Origin: Gari tellinella
Taxonomy: Eukaryota; Mollusca; Bivalvia; Cardiida; Psammobiidae
Assembly (NCBI GenBank): GCA_922989275.2
Contig: OV277863.1
Coordinates: forward strand, 49,334,999-49,398,998
Reading direction: 5' to 3'
Length of the DNA stretch: 64,000 nt
Part shown: positions 9,870 through 19,433 of the stretch, piece after piece
Position numbering within the stretch: the first letter of the stretch is position 1
How the letters are laid out: each line of letters starts with the position of its first letter
Position numbers and translations under genes: made by a program
The notes under the pieces: model-generated
What the model saw: the letters and a program-made list of their open reading frames with translations, nothing else
Told to the model about the DNA's origin: nothing
Databases searched by the model: none

Positions 9870-10099
9870 GCGTTAAATCCCCCCTAAACGCGTTTGCGCG
9901 TAAATGACTAAATATATTTCGCACAGTTTCTAGCTAGACCAGACGCCTGATACCTGGCTTCTGACCAGGCTTGAAATTGTTTGCTAATAGGGAATAAATC
10001 GTGGGATATTTTTTTTTTAAAAAAGTTTCACTTTTCTCCAAGTTATTGCTTCGCCTTAGGTAAGCTTTAACGCGAAAGAATAACGCCTTCTCCGCTGTA
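9870..10099. repeat. Composite TA-CAGTGGAG element, decayed
   Basis: Diverged remnants: CTAAACGCGTTTGCGCG, a 60 bp palindrome at 9922-9983 (AGACGCCTGATACCTGGCTTCTG), then AACGCGAAAGAATAACGCC and TTCTCCGCTGTA. Confidence 0.5.
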
Positions 10100-10539
10100 T
10101 AAATGAAGTAAAAACCAATGTCTACCCATTAAATGTACGAACGACATGTTGCTGTTGAAAGTAAAACATACATGTACTTGTAGATATTGTGGAAAACTTC
10201 CATTGAAGTGTTTTGCTTTTCGTTTATCTTAGTTAATCCTTTCACTTCCAAATCTTTCGTGAGATGTTTACCCCTTCAAATTATAACAGTATAAATTGGA
10301 ACTATTAATGGCGTAAAAAGCCGTGTTTATGGAGTAATGGGAGTTCGTGTTAACCACCACATAGGTTTTTTGGGGGGCTCAGTATATATAAAGAACGTAC
10401 GCTCCACTTCAGTACTCACCACCCTTTACAGCACAAGTTAAGGTTTATACAGACATTACATTATTAGATACGTGAATCCCTGTAGTACCATGAGAAAAAA
10501 AGCTACACATAAAGGAGGCTCTTAAGAATTGTGGTTACC

Positions 10540-11125
10540 CGGTATGGACATTCAAGACAGTGAAAGAGAAAAATGGGCATATAAGAAGAAGGGGGATGAA
10601 AACAAGGCGGTATGGTGGTCCTACAATACGTGAAAAATACATCTGGAAAACGTGTTCCCAAACGTCATAAAGTAGTAGTTTCTATGAAGCCACACCATAC
10701 CACGTGCAGCCTATTAATATACCACAAGGACATTTAAAATAAGATAAATAGCTGCAATGTTATGTACCAAACAGCCTTCCAAAACTGCTCACATAGCTAT
10801 GTAGGGAAAACTGGACGGAACCTGAATACAAAAATGAGTGACTATGGAAAGCACGGATAGATACACGTGCAAATAGAGACTTCACTCGGTCAATAAGAAA
10901 GCAATATCAGACAGAGTTTACCAAAAGTGCGACCACTTATCATGTCACACAGAACAATCATGTGCTGGTTGGGTTATCCCCTACATTCTTGACGAAGAGC
11001 GTGACCAACGAACAAGACAAATAAAGGAAGCTATTGGCATCAGAACAAATACCAAGGGTATGAACCGGGACTAGGGAGGCGTACCGGCTCAGCCAAGTTT
11101 ACGAAGCTATATTTTTCACCACTTT
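10540..11125 (+). pseudogene. Decayed retroelement ORF end with GIY-YIG-like segment
   Basis: Frames interrupted by stops and shifts still show protein-like blocks: NCSHSYVGKTGRNLN at about 10783-10860, resembling the Y-V-G-x-T-x-R core of GIY-YIG-type endonuclease ends of Penelope-like retroelements, and QRTRQIKEAIGIRTNTKG with MNRD near 11010-11070. Upstream SMKPHHT is also typical of that region from memory. No intact frame, so a dead fossil in a gene 1 intron. The family is inferred; a LINE is the main alternative. Confidence 0.6.
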
Positions 11126-11282
11126 TGGTGTGAGAAAGGGGGAGTAACTCTCAGATCCAGCGCACTTGCAAGTGGTCAGGTGAACAGAACAGTTCACGAA
11201 ACTGCATAGGTTTGGAAAACTCATTATTAGCAGTGAATAATACGAACCTTCAGCTATTAACACTATACCTGCTAAATGAATA

Positions 11283-11477
11283 TACAGTCGAACTTCGATA
11301 TCTCGAGGTCGGTTAAGTCGAACATTCCCATATTTTCAAAGTTAAAACGTGGCTTAGCCACGTTTTAACTTTGAAATATGGGTATGTTCGACAAAGAGCA
11401 TGAAATGGTGCAGTTCATATGTCGAACTATCAGATAGTTCGAGTTAAACGAGTTCGATATATTGAATTTCGACGGTA
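11283..11477. repeat. Inverted-repeat element, TA-CAGTCGAACTTCGATA family
   Basis: Ends TACAGTCGAACTTCGATATC and GATATATTGAATTTCGACGGTA. A strong inner hairpin pairs TCAAAGTTAAAACGTGGCTT with its complement. A similar TIR reads ACCTCGATAACTCGA in pogo-like elements, so that superfamily is a guess. Right end lies 30 bases from the FN3a acceptor. Relatives near 17505-17577, 51515-51712 and 58391-58803. Confidence 0.65.
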
Positions 11478-11507
11478 TTCAATAAACATGTTTATTTGTT
11501 TTACTAG

Positions 11508-11648
11508 GGGCCCCAGATCCAGTTACAAACATCACCATCGTATCATCGACGTACAACAGTGTCACTCTCAGCTGGTTCTCTGGTTACAACTATGGAAAAC
11601 AGCAGACCTTCAGCATCATGCAAAAGGAGGGGGATGGCCAATATATAG
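11508..11648 (+). CDS. Gene 1 exon: FN3 first half (FN3a)
   Basis: A 47-codon exon, acceptor TTTACTAG|GG, donor ATAG|GTAAATA, phase 1/1. Encodes APDPVTNITIVSSTYNSVTLSW followed by FSGYNYGKQQTFSIM; the FN3 tryptophan is kept. A TA-CAG-ended inverted-repeat element lies at 11283-11477, ending 30 bases before the acceptor. SGYNYGxxQ resembles the PGFDGGxxQ segment of FN3 domains in the nephrin and sidestep families. Confidence 0.87.
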   Translation, partial: GPQIQLQTSPSYHRRTTVSLSAGSLVTTMENSRPSASCKRRGMANI

Positions 11649-11658
11649 GTAAATAGAT

Positions 11659-11884
11659 ATAGTGGAAATTACTTTCTTATTTACCGATTAAACGAAGCAT
11701 TACATAACACAATGCAGTAAAATCTTGAAAATATTGATGATTCTTTAAACCTGAGTGGGAAAAGCTTAGAACCTGAACAGAAATTGGGTACTCGGCGACT
11801 GATATGGCCTCTAGCCGTTTGTAATTAATATAAGGTTTTAGCATAAACGCGATTTTTGGGAACGAGTAACTTCTTTTCTACTTT
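11659..11884. repeat. Composite TA-CAGTGGAG element, strongly diverged
   Basis: Begins ATAGTGGAAATTACTTTC directly after the FN3a donor; ends GGGAACGAGTAACTTC. Centre GAACCTGAACAGAAATTGGG is a decayed palindrome. Confidence 0.45.
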
Positions 11885-13050
11885 AATCTCTGTTTTACTA
11901 ATGGCGCTCAAAACATCACATATGTAATAGACTCCGCACTACTTGCACTACGAGCAATCTCTGTCAGAATCTGTTACACGAAAATGTCCCCAGAAACTTG
12001 TCGTAGTTCGTGGGCTTAATTGTCATAGTAGGGAATATTGCTGTCTATTTGACCGATATGTTTCCCTCTGCCAAGAACTAAAAGGGAGGTGAGTCGGTGG
12101 TTTTGATCCCATATGCTCCTTCGCAACGACTGAGATTTGCCAAAGTCATCTTCCTGAAATCATCACGATCTCATCGTCCTTCATCATTCATCGGCGCTAT
12201 ATGACATATTTTGTGTCTAAGTGCCGTTATTCCAAACTCGTCCATGTCCATTCATCCAGAAAAAGTACTATAAACACGTTTAACAAGCAAACCTTAATGG
12301 TTTTAGAGGATGAGAGATTGTGTTCCGTGTTTGCTTACGATAATGTATGAACTGCATTTAATGGTAACAAGGTTTAACTTTATAAATACACAAAATAGTC
12401 CCGAAATTTGTCTGGGATATATTACGACTGAAAACTGTATTTTCTTGACATCATATACAAACAGATACATTTTGGACTTTCATCAGTATTTTTTATAGCT
12501 TACAAATTATTAATTAAGGGTGCTTGAAATATAACGCAAAGCCTCCTTTTATGTTGAGTTGAGCTAGCGACAGCGTTGTTTGTTAGTGTACGAGGGCTGT
12601 TATTTAAGTTCGTAGAAACTTCTGTGTCTTTATATCACTCTTGTATATCTATAATGAAATATTCTAGCCAGAATATACGGGTATTTTAATATTTGGACAT
12701 TAACGGATTAATCACTAGTAGTGTGTTAGGTTCAATTACAAATATAAAGGACCTTTCTCGGGTATCCATGTCAATAAATGTTATGTACCCATTTACTTTC
12801 GTGACCCAATGCTATTGGTATTGGCAAAGGACTTGGATCCAGACCAAACACAACGTCTAATTAGGATTCAAACTAGTTAACGCCACATGACAATGTAACT
12901 TCATCCAAAATGCCTTAAATATCATGTTTGAGAAATAAAAAGCAAGTACAAAATCTACTCAAAGCCATGTCACTTTTAAACATTTTTCGTCTGCTTTTAT
13001 TTCTCAAAGTTTAAATTTAGGTATTTTGACTAATGGACTATTGAAAAGAG
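11885..13050. other. Gene 1 intron, no gene seen
   Basis: AT-rich intron between the FN3 halves. Weak palindrome remnants (for example near 12835-12880). No coding exon or RNA gene recognised. Confidence 0.55.
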
Positions 13051-13052
13051 AG

Positions 13053-13119
13053 GCAATTACTTTGGATCTTGATCAGACGCCGCGCAACGCGTGTCTGATC
13101 AGGATCCAAACTGTTTGCA
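13053..13119. repeat. 65 bp palindrome
   Basis: TTTGGATCTTGATCAGACGC with TGTCTGATCAGGATCCAAAC; centre CGCGCAACGCG. Flanks ATTTAGGTATTTTGACT and TGCACTCGGGGTAAGGCA recur at other copies. Confidence 0.7.
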
Positions 13120-13230
13120 AATTACAATTGCACTCGGGGTAAGGCATTGAAGGGGACTCGCTGGATCCTCGGGGCAATGCAGTGAAGGGGTGAAAGGGTT
13201 ATTTATTGCTTCATCTAACATCTATTACAG

Positions 13231-13395
13231 CTGTTGAAAACGTCACAGACACTTCACAGGAAGGCCAGGAGTGGTTTGAACATGAAGTTACAGGCCTTGA
13301 TAGTGCCACGGAGTACGACTTTTCCGTACTTGCCTTCAACGCTGATGGCTACAGCGAGGAAGAGCCCCAGGATTCGGTACAGGTTAACACGGCAG
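13231..13395 (+). CDS. Gene 1 exon: FN3 second half (FN3b)
   Basis: A 55-codon exon, acceptor TCTATTACAG|CT, donor GCAG|GTGAGAG, phase 1/1. Encodes VTGLDSATEYDFSVLAFNADG, the E to G strands of FN3. It is membrane-proximal: the next exon codes for the transmembrane segment. Begins AVENVTDTS; NVT is a sequon. Confidence 0.88.
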
Positions 13396-13559
13396 GTGAG
13401 AGCAATATATTCGATCACGAGTGTATAACAGTGGCGAAACTCATATTTTCCTTCCCGTCTAAATGGAACGACATGTAAACTATATGTAATCACTTGAAGA
13501 ACGTAAACATTTCTTAAATGTTGAAATGTTTATATCCGAAAGTAAATCACTTTACTCGG

Positions 13560-13762
13560 TGTCTTATAGTTAAGACGGTATTATTTCCCAATAAACGCGT
13601 TTTCACTAAAACTATTATTTCCAATGCAAAGAGTTTTGAGCCTGGTCAGACGCCGGGTAACCCGGCGTCTGATCAGCCTCCAAACTGTTTGTTGCTTAGA
13701 TCTCGATGGATAGTTAGAATCGTCGAAACGGGAAGAATAATCTCTTTTTCATTGTTACTGGT
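13560..13762. repeat. Composite element, decayed, with intact palindrome
   Basis: TTTCCCAATAAACGCGTTTT at left, palindrome 13626-13692 around GCCGGGTAACCCGGC, then CGGGAAGAATAATCTC. Outer TIRs are eroded. Confidence 0.6.
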
Positions 13763-14252
13763 TCAAAACTGTTTGTAATGGAAATAATTGTTTTTAGCAT
13801 AAAAGCATTTTAAAGAAAACCCGTTTCCTCCGTTTTTGATATCTAAAAGGCAAATGCGTGTATGATACACCTCTTTCTTTGACGTATCGTCTAGGTCCCT
13901 ACCACTGACTATTAATATGAATTTGGTTTAAATGGACATAAAAGGAACACGTTGCTTTCAATGTATGTTACTGAGACTAGCAATGTTAAAACCTTCTTTG
14001 ACATAATCGCTTATAGAACAGATGGTACCGTTTGCTTGAATTGTATAGTCTGCTTCAAATCACAAAATTAGATCGAATTCATTTAACTACCCGTATCAAT
14101 GTAAAGTAAAAACAATGGAATTCCATAATATTACACAATGGAGCGATATATTGAAATGCAAGTACTGTACATAAATATCTCGCTAGCCACCGAGGCTGGT
14201 TTCTGTATAAGCTAGATAACAGAAAGGCATAAAGCTCCAATGGGGAGTTTCT

Positions 14253-14496
14253 GGGGTCCGTTTCATAAAACTTCGTACGACAAATGTTGCTGTAAAGTCA
14301 GATTATAAAAGTCTCAATTATTATTTATTTCTCCATCTACTACTGTCTTGTGACATCTATTTTGAATCATCTTTAAAAGACGATTCCAAAGAGATGTCAC
14401 ACGAAAGGATTAGATAGAGAAATAAAAAATTAAATGCATTTTAAAGTTTGGACTTACGACCGTTTTTGTCGTACGAAGTTTTATGAAACAGACTTC
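14253..14496. repeat. 240 bp foldback element, GGGGCCCGTTTCATAAAACTT family, copy 1
   Basis: GGGGTCCGTTTCATAAAACT at left and AGTTTTATGAAACAGACTTC at right, with inner arms GACGATTCC and GTGACATC also inverted: almost the whole element is one palindrome. A second, cleaner copy is at 19434. Confidence 0.75.
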
Positions 14497-14659
14497 AGGT
14501 TTTTTCATCTTTGCTTCAATGTGTTACCTGTATTTCACAGAGCCATTATTTGTATGTTTCTGTGTTTGCAATACTTGACATCCTAGCGTATATTTCATTA
14601 AGCTTAATCCACTATTGAAAACCTTATTATATTGGCTATTTTTACCCACGTTTCTTAAG

Positions 14660-14794
14660 CTGAACCTGAAGCCCAGAATGGAGACAAACTTGATGATGGC
14701 CAGATTGCAGGCGTGGTCATAGGGGCTGTGGGCTTCGTCGTCATCCTGGCTGCCGTTGCCTTGTTCCTTAAGAAGCGTGCCAGCCGCCGAACAT
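14660..14794 (+). CDS. Gene 1 exon: juxtamembrane, transmembrane segment and stop-transfer
   Basis: A 45-codon exon, acceptor TTTCTTAAG|CT, donor ACAT|GTAAGT, phase 1/1. An acidic linker (EPEAQNGDKLDDG) is followed by about 22 hydrophobic residues starting IAGVVIGAVGFVV and then basic KKRASRR, a type I stop-transfer pattern. The helix contains GVVIG, a GxxxG spacing often linked to helix packing. The equivalent gene 2 exon is at 56467. Confidence 0.9.
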
Positions 14795-15054
14795 GTAAGT
14801 ATGGTGTGGAGACTCTATATTGAATCACAGAACGCTAGTGGCGAAATCGTGATTATTTTTGCAATAAGTTTGAATCAAGATGGGACACCGAGTAACTCGG
14901 AGAAACGTCTTGATCCAAACTGTTTGAAATTCCCGCTCCGTTTTGGGTTTTCATTATAAATTCTATTTAGAACAGTTGCAGACGGCAGTTGTTGCAGTGA
15001 ACATTGCTACTTAGCGCTCGAAGAGATACCATTTATTTCGGAAATTGTTAGGAT

Positions 15055-15256
15055 GTCAAACAGTTTGTATCCTGATGGGTAGCCGATTAACTGAAACTAA
15101 TTTTAGAGCAGCAGCAGAAGTCTGGTGTTGCAGACACCAGCATTATGTAAGGCTAAAACAATTAGAAATGGCATTTCCTTCAGGAACTATTGTAGGATGT
15201 CAAGCATTTTTAATTCCTTTGAGACGTCGCATCGGATCTGGATCCAAACTGTTTCC
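15055..15256. repeat. Palindrome arms split by about 130 bases
   Basis: GTCAAACAGTTTGTATCCTG at left and GATCTGGATCCAAACTGTTT at right are a palindrome pair separated by unrelated sequence, suggesting an insertion or internal growth. Confidence 0.45.
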
Positions 15257-15477
15257 AACGTAATATCACAATTTAGCCCGATGCGTATTTAAGGATTACC
15301 AGGAAATACACATTTATTTAGCACGACTGAACCTTATGATCTGACATTAGCCATTGGCACAAAACACTGAAGACTTCACTGTAAAGAACACAAAACATTA
15401 CAGCATGAACAATATACAATATAACGTATTCCCCTAAATGTAACAATCGCGTTTGTACTTCAACAGTCATGTTCATT

Positions 15478-15544
15478 GCAAACCAATTGAAGCCAGATGA
15501 GACCCCGGGTAATCCGGCGACTGATCTGGCTCCAAACTGTTTGC
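15478..15544. repeat. 65 bp palindrome, GAGCC subtype
   Basis: TGAAGCCAGATGAGACCCCG with CGACTGATCTGGCTCCAAAC; centre GGGTAATCC. Confidence 0.6.
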
Positions 15545-16067
15545 AACTCAGATCAGAAGAACGTTTCATCAGTTTGTAAAGACTGTCATTGTTTTAAAAA
15601 ACATGCACTGTATCTGTATTTTGTTTCGCTTAAATGGAAAAATATAACGTTTCCTTCAGTGCACGGACTCTGTGATATATTCTTGCCATGCCGTATGAAT
15701 TGGAACATGACTAGAAATGAATTAAATGTTCATTATATTATGTGCATCAGAACAGATCATCTAGACATACCCTGACCAATTATGTAATATTTAGCCAAAC
15801 CTGTTGTAAGCTACCACTGTAAAAGGTAATCAGTATATCTTTAAAGACACATAGTCGCTAATTGCAGGACATATGTAATGCAGATAATTCCTATTATATG
15901 ATATTTAGTATACATGTAGGAGATTCCTGTACCACCTTTGTCTTAAACCTCTGTCCCCATCAATGTTATTCATTTTGAAGATGCCATCTATCATATAGAT
16001 TATAAATATAACGCTTACTTTAGTGGCCGTTTAATGCAGGATTGCCTTTAAGAAATGTGATTAAAAG

Positions 16068-16295
16068 TTAACATATTTGTGCCCACGATCCCATATATGG
16101 GACATATGCAAACAGTGTAAACTCTGATCAGATGCCGCACTATGCGGCGTCTGATCAGAGTCTACACTGTTTACTGATAGGAATTTCAATAAAAAACAAA
16201 ATGAAAATGAAAGTTTGGATAAGGCATCCCTTTGACAAAAAATGGACTAATCCAATATATAAACATGGAAGAATCTACTGGGCACAAATGGATTA
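16068..16295 (-). repeat. CATTTGTGCCC element with GTGTAGACT palindrome, copy 2
   Basis: Reverse orientation relative to 8936 and 25741. Palindrome at 16109-16171 (CTCTGATCAGATGCCGCACT with GCGGCGTCTGATCAGAGTCT). The right end, GGGCACAAATGGATTAA, stops 23 bases before the last exon's acceptor, so the pyrimidine tract begins just outside the element. Confidence 0.75.
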
Positions 16296-16318
16296 ATATG
16301 CCTTTTCTTTTCTTTCAG

Positions 16319-16341
16319 ATGAGGAAATCGGCGGACAATAA
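16319..16341 (+). CDS. Gene 1 last exon: cytoplasmic tail end YEEIGGQ
   Basis: A 23-base exon after TTTCTTTCAG. With the T carried over from the transmembrane exon it reads Tyr-Glu-Glu-Ile-Gly-Gly-Gln-stop (TAA at 16339-16341). The tail is 15 residues, KKRASRRTYEEIGGQ. YEEI matches the preferred phosphopeptide of Src-family SH2 domains and also the YxxΦ sorting form. The exon is too small to be identified on its own; support comes from phase, a strong acceptor and the parallel tail exon of gene 2. Confidence 0.78.
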
Positions 16342-16622
16342 TCAATCAATCGTTATGATTAATCAAACATACATGTGTATATGCAGTGACGCGTAACACA
16401 CCATGTGCCACTGGCTTTTGCATTTAAAGCGACGGAAGGCCAGATGTGCAAAGAACATTAAATGCGATTATTGATATGAAAATTAGCCAGAGGAACATCC
16501 CTGGGTTGCAATTTGATTTTTAATTTGCATAACCTTTACTCTACATATTTTCTCGTCCACATTATCATTACATTAAGCTATCTATATAAGGTGATAAAGA
16601 GCAATGATATAAGTACAACTGT

Positions 16623-16628
16623 AATAAA
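16623..16628 (+). promoter_or_regulatory. Polyadenylation signal AATAAA, gene 1
   Basis: AATAAA about 280 bases after the gene 1 stop codon, the first canonical hexamer in the 3' UTR, in an AT-rich context. It implies a short 3' UTR ending near 16650. No transcript evidence. Confidence 0.55.
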
Positions 16629-16644
16629 ATATACACTAATTTAA

Positions 16645-16720
16645 CAGTCTGATTAGCTCACTTGGCACAGACTCTTACTTAAGTTCCGCAATTTGGTTTT
16701 CACCCGGATTCGAACGTCAT
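16645..16720 (+). repeat. Possible tRNA-derived remnant
   Basis: Contains a degraded A-box-like GATTAGCTCACTTGGC and B-box-like GGATTCGAAC about 50 bases apart. The arms do not pair well enough for a working tRNA, so a decayed SINE head or tRNA pseudogene is more likely. Confidence 0.3.
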
Positions 16721-16729
16721 GGCCATTGT

Positions 16730-17366
16730 ATAATTTTTATTGAATGGACTGAATTTATTTTCATAAATCCGCTTCCAAAATCTAATGTTTGCGTGATCAT
16801 ATGCACGGGCGCCTGGCATTGGTTCTAAAATATTCTTTGAGGCTAAATCTGGTTTTCAGTCTCTTTAAACAGTTTCAACATTCATTGTTGCCACGAACAT
16901 GTATCTAATTTTCACCCCATTGTAGACTGTCCATTAGGATGATATTTCTAGCTTCCCGATTGATAACTCTTAGTAAGAAAAATAAGTGTTTAACGAATGA
17001 TTTTATTATGTCTTATTAATCCGGAAATTAGCTGTTCTAGTTGAAGTAATTTAGAGATTACCTTATTAATTTAATAAACGTAAATCGTTATGTTATCATT
17101 TTAGTTTTGCAGTTTTATTAATATTGATTTCTTTATGATTTGAAAGAATCACATTCGGGTTTGGCAAATCTATATGTAGTCGAGCCGTAGTAGCTTGAAA
17201 TCGCTTTAGTCGGCCATCAATCGAACTTACCAATATTTCACGTTTTAAGTTAACCCATTGTATGCTGGGTAATATTTGGCGGCCATTTTAAAATGTCGTG
17301 TGCAACGGATATAACTCAAATATTTGAAAAAGATTTTAGCAGTATCTGATGGAATATTAACTTAGC
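16730..17366. other. Intergenic, no gene seen
   Basis: AT-rich sequence after gene 1. No coding frame, RNA gene or clear repeat border recognised. Confidence 0.6.
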
Positions 17367-17367
17367 T

Positions 17368-17434
17368 GCACACATTTTTGATCTCAGATCAGGCCCCATA
17401 ATGTGGGGCCTGATCTGAGATCAAAACTGTTTGC
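17368..17434. repeat. Near-perfect palindrome, CAGATCAGGCCCC subtype
   Basis: TTTTGATCTCAGATCAGGCC and GGCCTGATCTGAGATCAAAA around CCATAATGTGG: over 25 paired bases with no mismatch. It differs in sequence from the common GACGCC subtype but keeps the GTTTGC exterior. Confidence 0.75.
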
Positions 17435-17499
17435 CTAGAAGTACACCTAAAAGTGTATCCCGCATGAGATTGGTTAAAACAACGGCATGTTTGTGTAAG

Positions 17500-18343
17500 C
17501 TCAAGTTGTTGAACTCAGTTTTAGAAATACAAGTAAGTTCGACTTAAACGAGTTCAAATTATCGGGTTTCGTCTGTGGTTGTGCTTAAATCGATTGTGTA
17601 ATGTGAAATGTTCTGTTGTTTGTTTTTGATCTCAATCTGTTATTTAATATAATAAAGACAATAATCACACAAATAAAAAATATATAGAATATATAGTCAT
17701 GAACTCTTTTATCGCCCATGTCAATTTCACTGGCAAAAACAAACAATTTCAGTCCAGGCCAGGCGCAGAGTAGGTTACGCGTCTTTCCCCGTCCAAACGC
17801 CTAACATCCAAAATAAGAGAAATATGCTGTGAACGTTTTAGCCTTTCCAAAATAGAAGTGCCTTTTAGCGCATTTAATTTATTCCTCCACTGAAGAAAAA
17901 AGTTCAAATTTATACATTCGTAACCATGTATAATTAGCAATAGTTTCTACACCCAAGCTGATGGTAGTTTAAACAGGCTGAAAGTAAAGCATAATGTATC
18001 AAAGACAGGTGGGATCTTAACGCAAAGTGACAGTTAAACAGATATCTCCTATAGGAGATTTCTGTTTTACTGTCAACTTGCTTTAAACATCCACCTGTCA
18101 TAAAGACCTAAAAATTAACACAATTTATTGTTCGTGATAGAGAGGTTTTACTGTAGTTACCTCAATCAGTTTTGACCAGAGAGGCATGGAAACTGGTAAT
18201 CTAAGGAAACCCCATATACTTATTCATCTACGGCCATGCACTCGTCCTGCTATAAAACGACATTAGCAAGTTTTATTTTTAGATTTTAGGCAGTTTGGCA
18301 GAAGAACTGTCCATACGAATGTCAAACAAATTGGGTCCATATC
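17500..18343. repeat. Intergenic with decayed inverted-repeat elements
   Basis: Remnant of the TCGAACTTCGATA family near 17505-17577 (GTTCGACTTAAACGAGTTC). At about 17965-18155 a CAGTAAAACCTC-type element (CAGGCTGAAAGTAAAGC, ATAGGAGATTTCTGTTTTAC, GATAGAGAGGTTTTACTGTA). No gene recognised. Confidence 0.5.
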
Positions 18344-18653
18344 TATGGAATTCCATATACGACAACCAACTGCTAGCTGCTTACTGCCAACTACTTCCTG
18401 TCAAATATTCAAAATTCATGTATAGGGACTAAAAATTGAGGATCTTCTGGTAAAATACTGCCCGCTGCGGCAACAAAACTTCACATTGGACCAAATAGCT
18501 GCCGTATTGGAAGTAAAACATGGAGTATCGTACAGGTATGAAACGTACAGTAAGTAGTTGGCAGTAAGCAGTTAGCAGTAAGCAGTAAAGAGTAGACAGT
18601 AAGCAGTTGGCAGTTGACAGTAAGAAGTTGGCTGCTGTACATGGAACTCCATA
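18344..18653. repeat. Inverted-repeat element containing AGTTGGCAGTAAGC tandem repeat, copy 1
   Basis: Left end TATGGAATTCCATATACGAC, right end GTACATGGAACTCCATA. A left tract CAACTGCTAGCTGCTTACTG is the complement of a right tract at 18541-18630 made of imperfect 7-base units (AGTTGGC, AGTAAGC, AGTAGAC). The low-complexity repeat yields false hydrophobic frames. Confidence 0.6.
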
Positions 18654-18938
18654 GCGAGGAAAACAAAATATTGTGCATTTGTTGTCATATGTTTGGATAG
18701 GAGTAAAACAATGACGCTCCTGAATGTTTTTAGGCGCCCCATTTCGAACTACGAGTGCATCTGTATATCAATACGTCGTGGAATCGTGGCGGATTTCCAT
18801 CAATTATTGATATATAGCACTTATAAATTTGGAAAATAGAAGAGAAAAATAACATAGGAAACGACAAGCTTATTTCAGTAACAGTTCATAGGGGCCACGG
18901 TTCCTGGTTCGGGGCTTCGGTTCCATACCTATCATCAA

Positions 18939-19092
18939 GTATGGATACAGTACGCATTTGGCGGTGAGCAGTTTGTAGTTAGCCGTTGGCAATAAATAGT
19001 TGGCAGTAAGCAGTTGGCAGAAAGCAGTTAAGAGTAGACAGTTGACAGTTGACAGTAAGAAGTTGGCTGTCGTATATGGAATGCCATACATA
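18939..19092. repeat. Partial copy of the AGTTGGCAGTAAGC element
   Basis: GCAGTTGGCAGAAAGCAG-type units at about 18960-19066, ending GTTGGCTGTCGTATATGGAA/TGCCATAC. The right half matches the element at 18344; the left half is missing. Confidence 0.55.
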
Positions 19093-19207
19093 TCAGATCT
19101 GATCTAGTTCAAATCTAGTTGCTTATGGCGGTGTATTCTAGTTTAAATTTCAATAATGCAAACATCTAGATTTTACAGTCAGTTGCATTTGATGCGTCAC
19201 ACCTACC

Positions 19208-19368
19208 GTAGAGAAGACGTCATTCTCTCCCAATAAAAGTGCTTGTGCTAAAACAATTATTTCCCTTGCAAACTATTTGGAGCCAGTGCATCTGATTATT
19301 CTTTTAGTGAATGGCGTTTGCGTTTAATTCGTTTAAACGGTAAAGAACAACGCCTTTTACATTACAAT
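19208..19368. repeat. Composite element, centre deleted
   Basis: GTAGAGAAGACGTCATTCTC, CCCAATAAAAGTGCTTGTGC and, at the other end, GGTAAAGAACAACGCC; only the left palindrome arm (TTTGGAGCCAG) survives. Confidence 0.45.
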
Positions 19369-19433
19369 GAATTCAAAGTTAAGGAACAGAATTGCGACGA
19401 AAAGGATGTAGAGCTATTGCAATGTAAGCAACT

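Larger units (their letters stand above)
1..16628 (+). other. Gene 1 locus: partial multi-Ig/FN3 transmembrane receptor
   Basis: The 3' part of a gene whose start lies left of the window. Eleven exons are placed, all joined by phase-1 introns: Ig(B) end, Ig(C), FN3 halves a and b, Ig(A), Ig(B), Ig(C), FN3 a and b, transmembrane, tail. The order matches gene 2, which implies at least one more Ig(A) and a signal peptide upstream. The product would sit in the plasma membrane with a large glycosylated ectodomain and a 15-residue cytoplasmic tail. The family is not one I can name. The architecture fits cell-adhesion or recognition receptors, but no function is shown by the sequence. Confidence 0.85.

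Noticed and set aside
18481..19091. Hydrophobic minus-strand frames with LLTANCLL-type repeats
   Set aside because: Product of the 7-base tandem repeat; no conserved start and no independent support.
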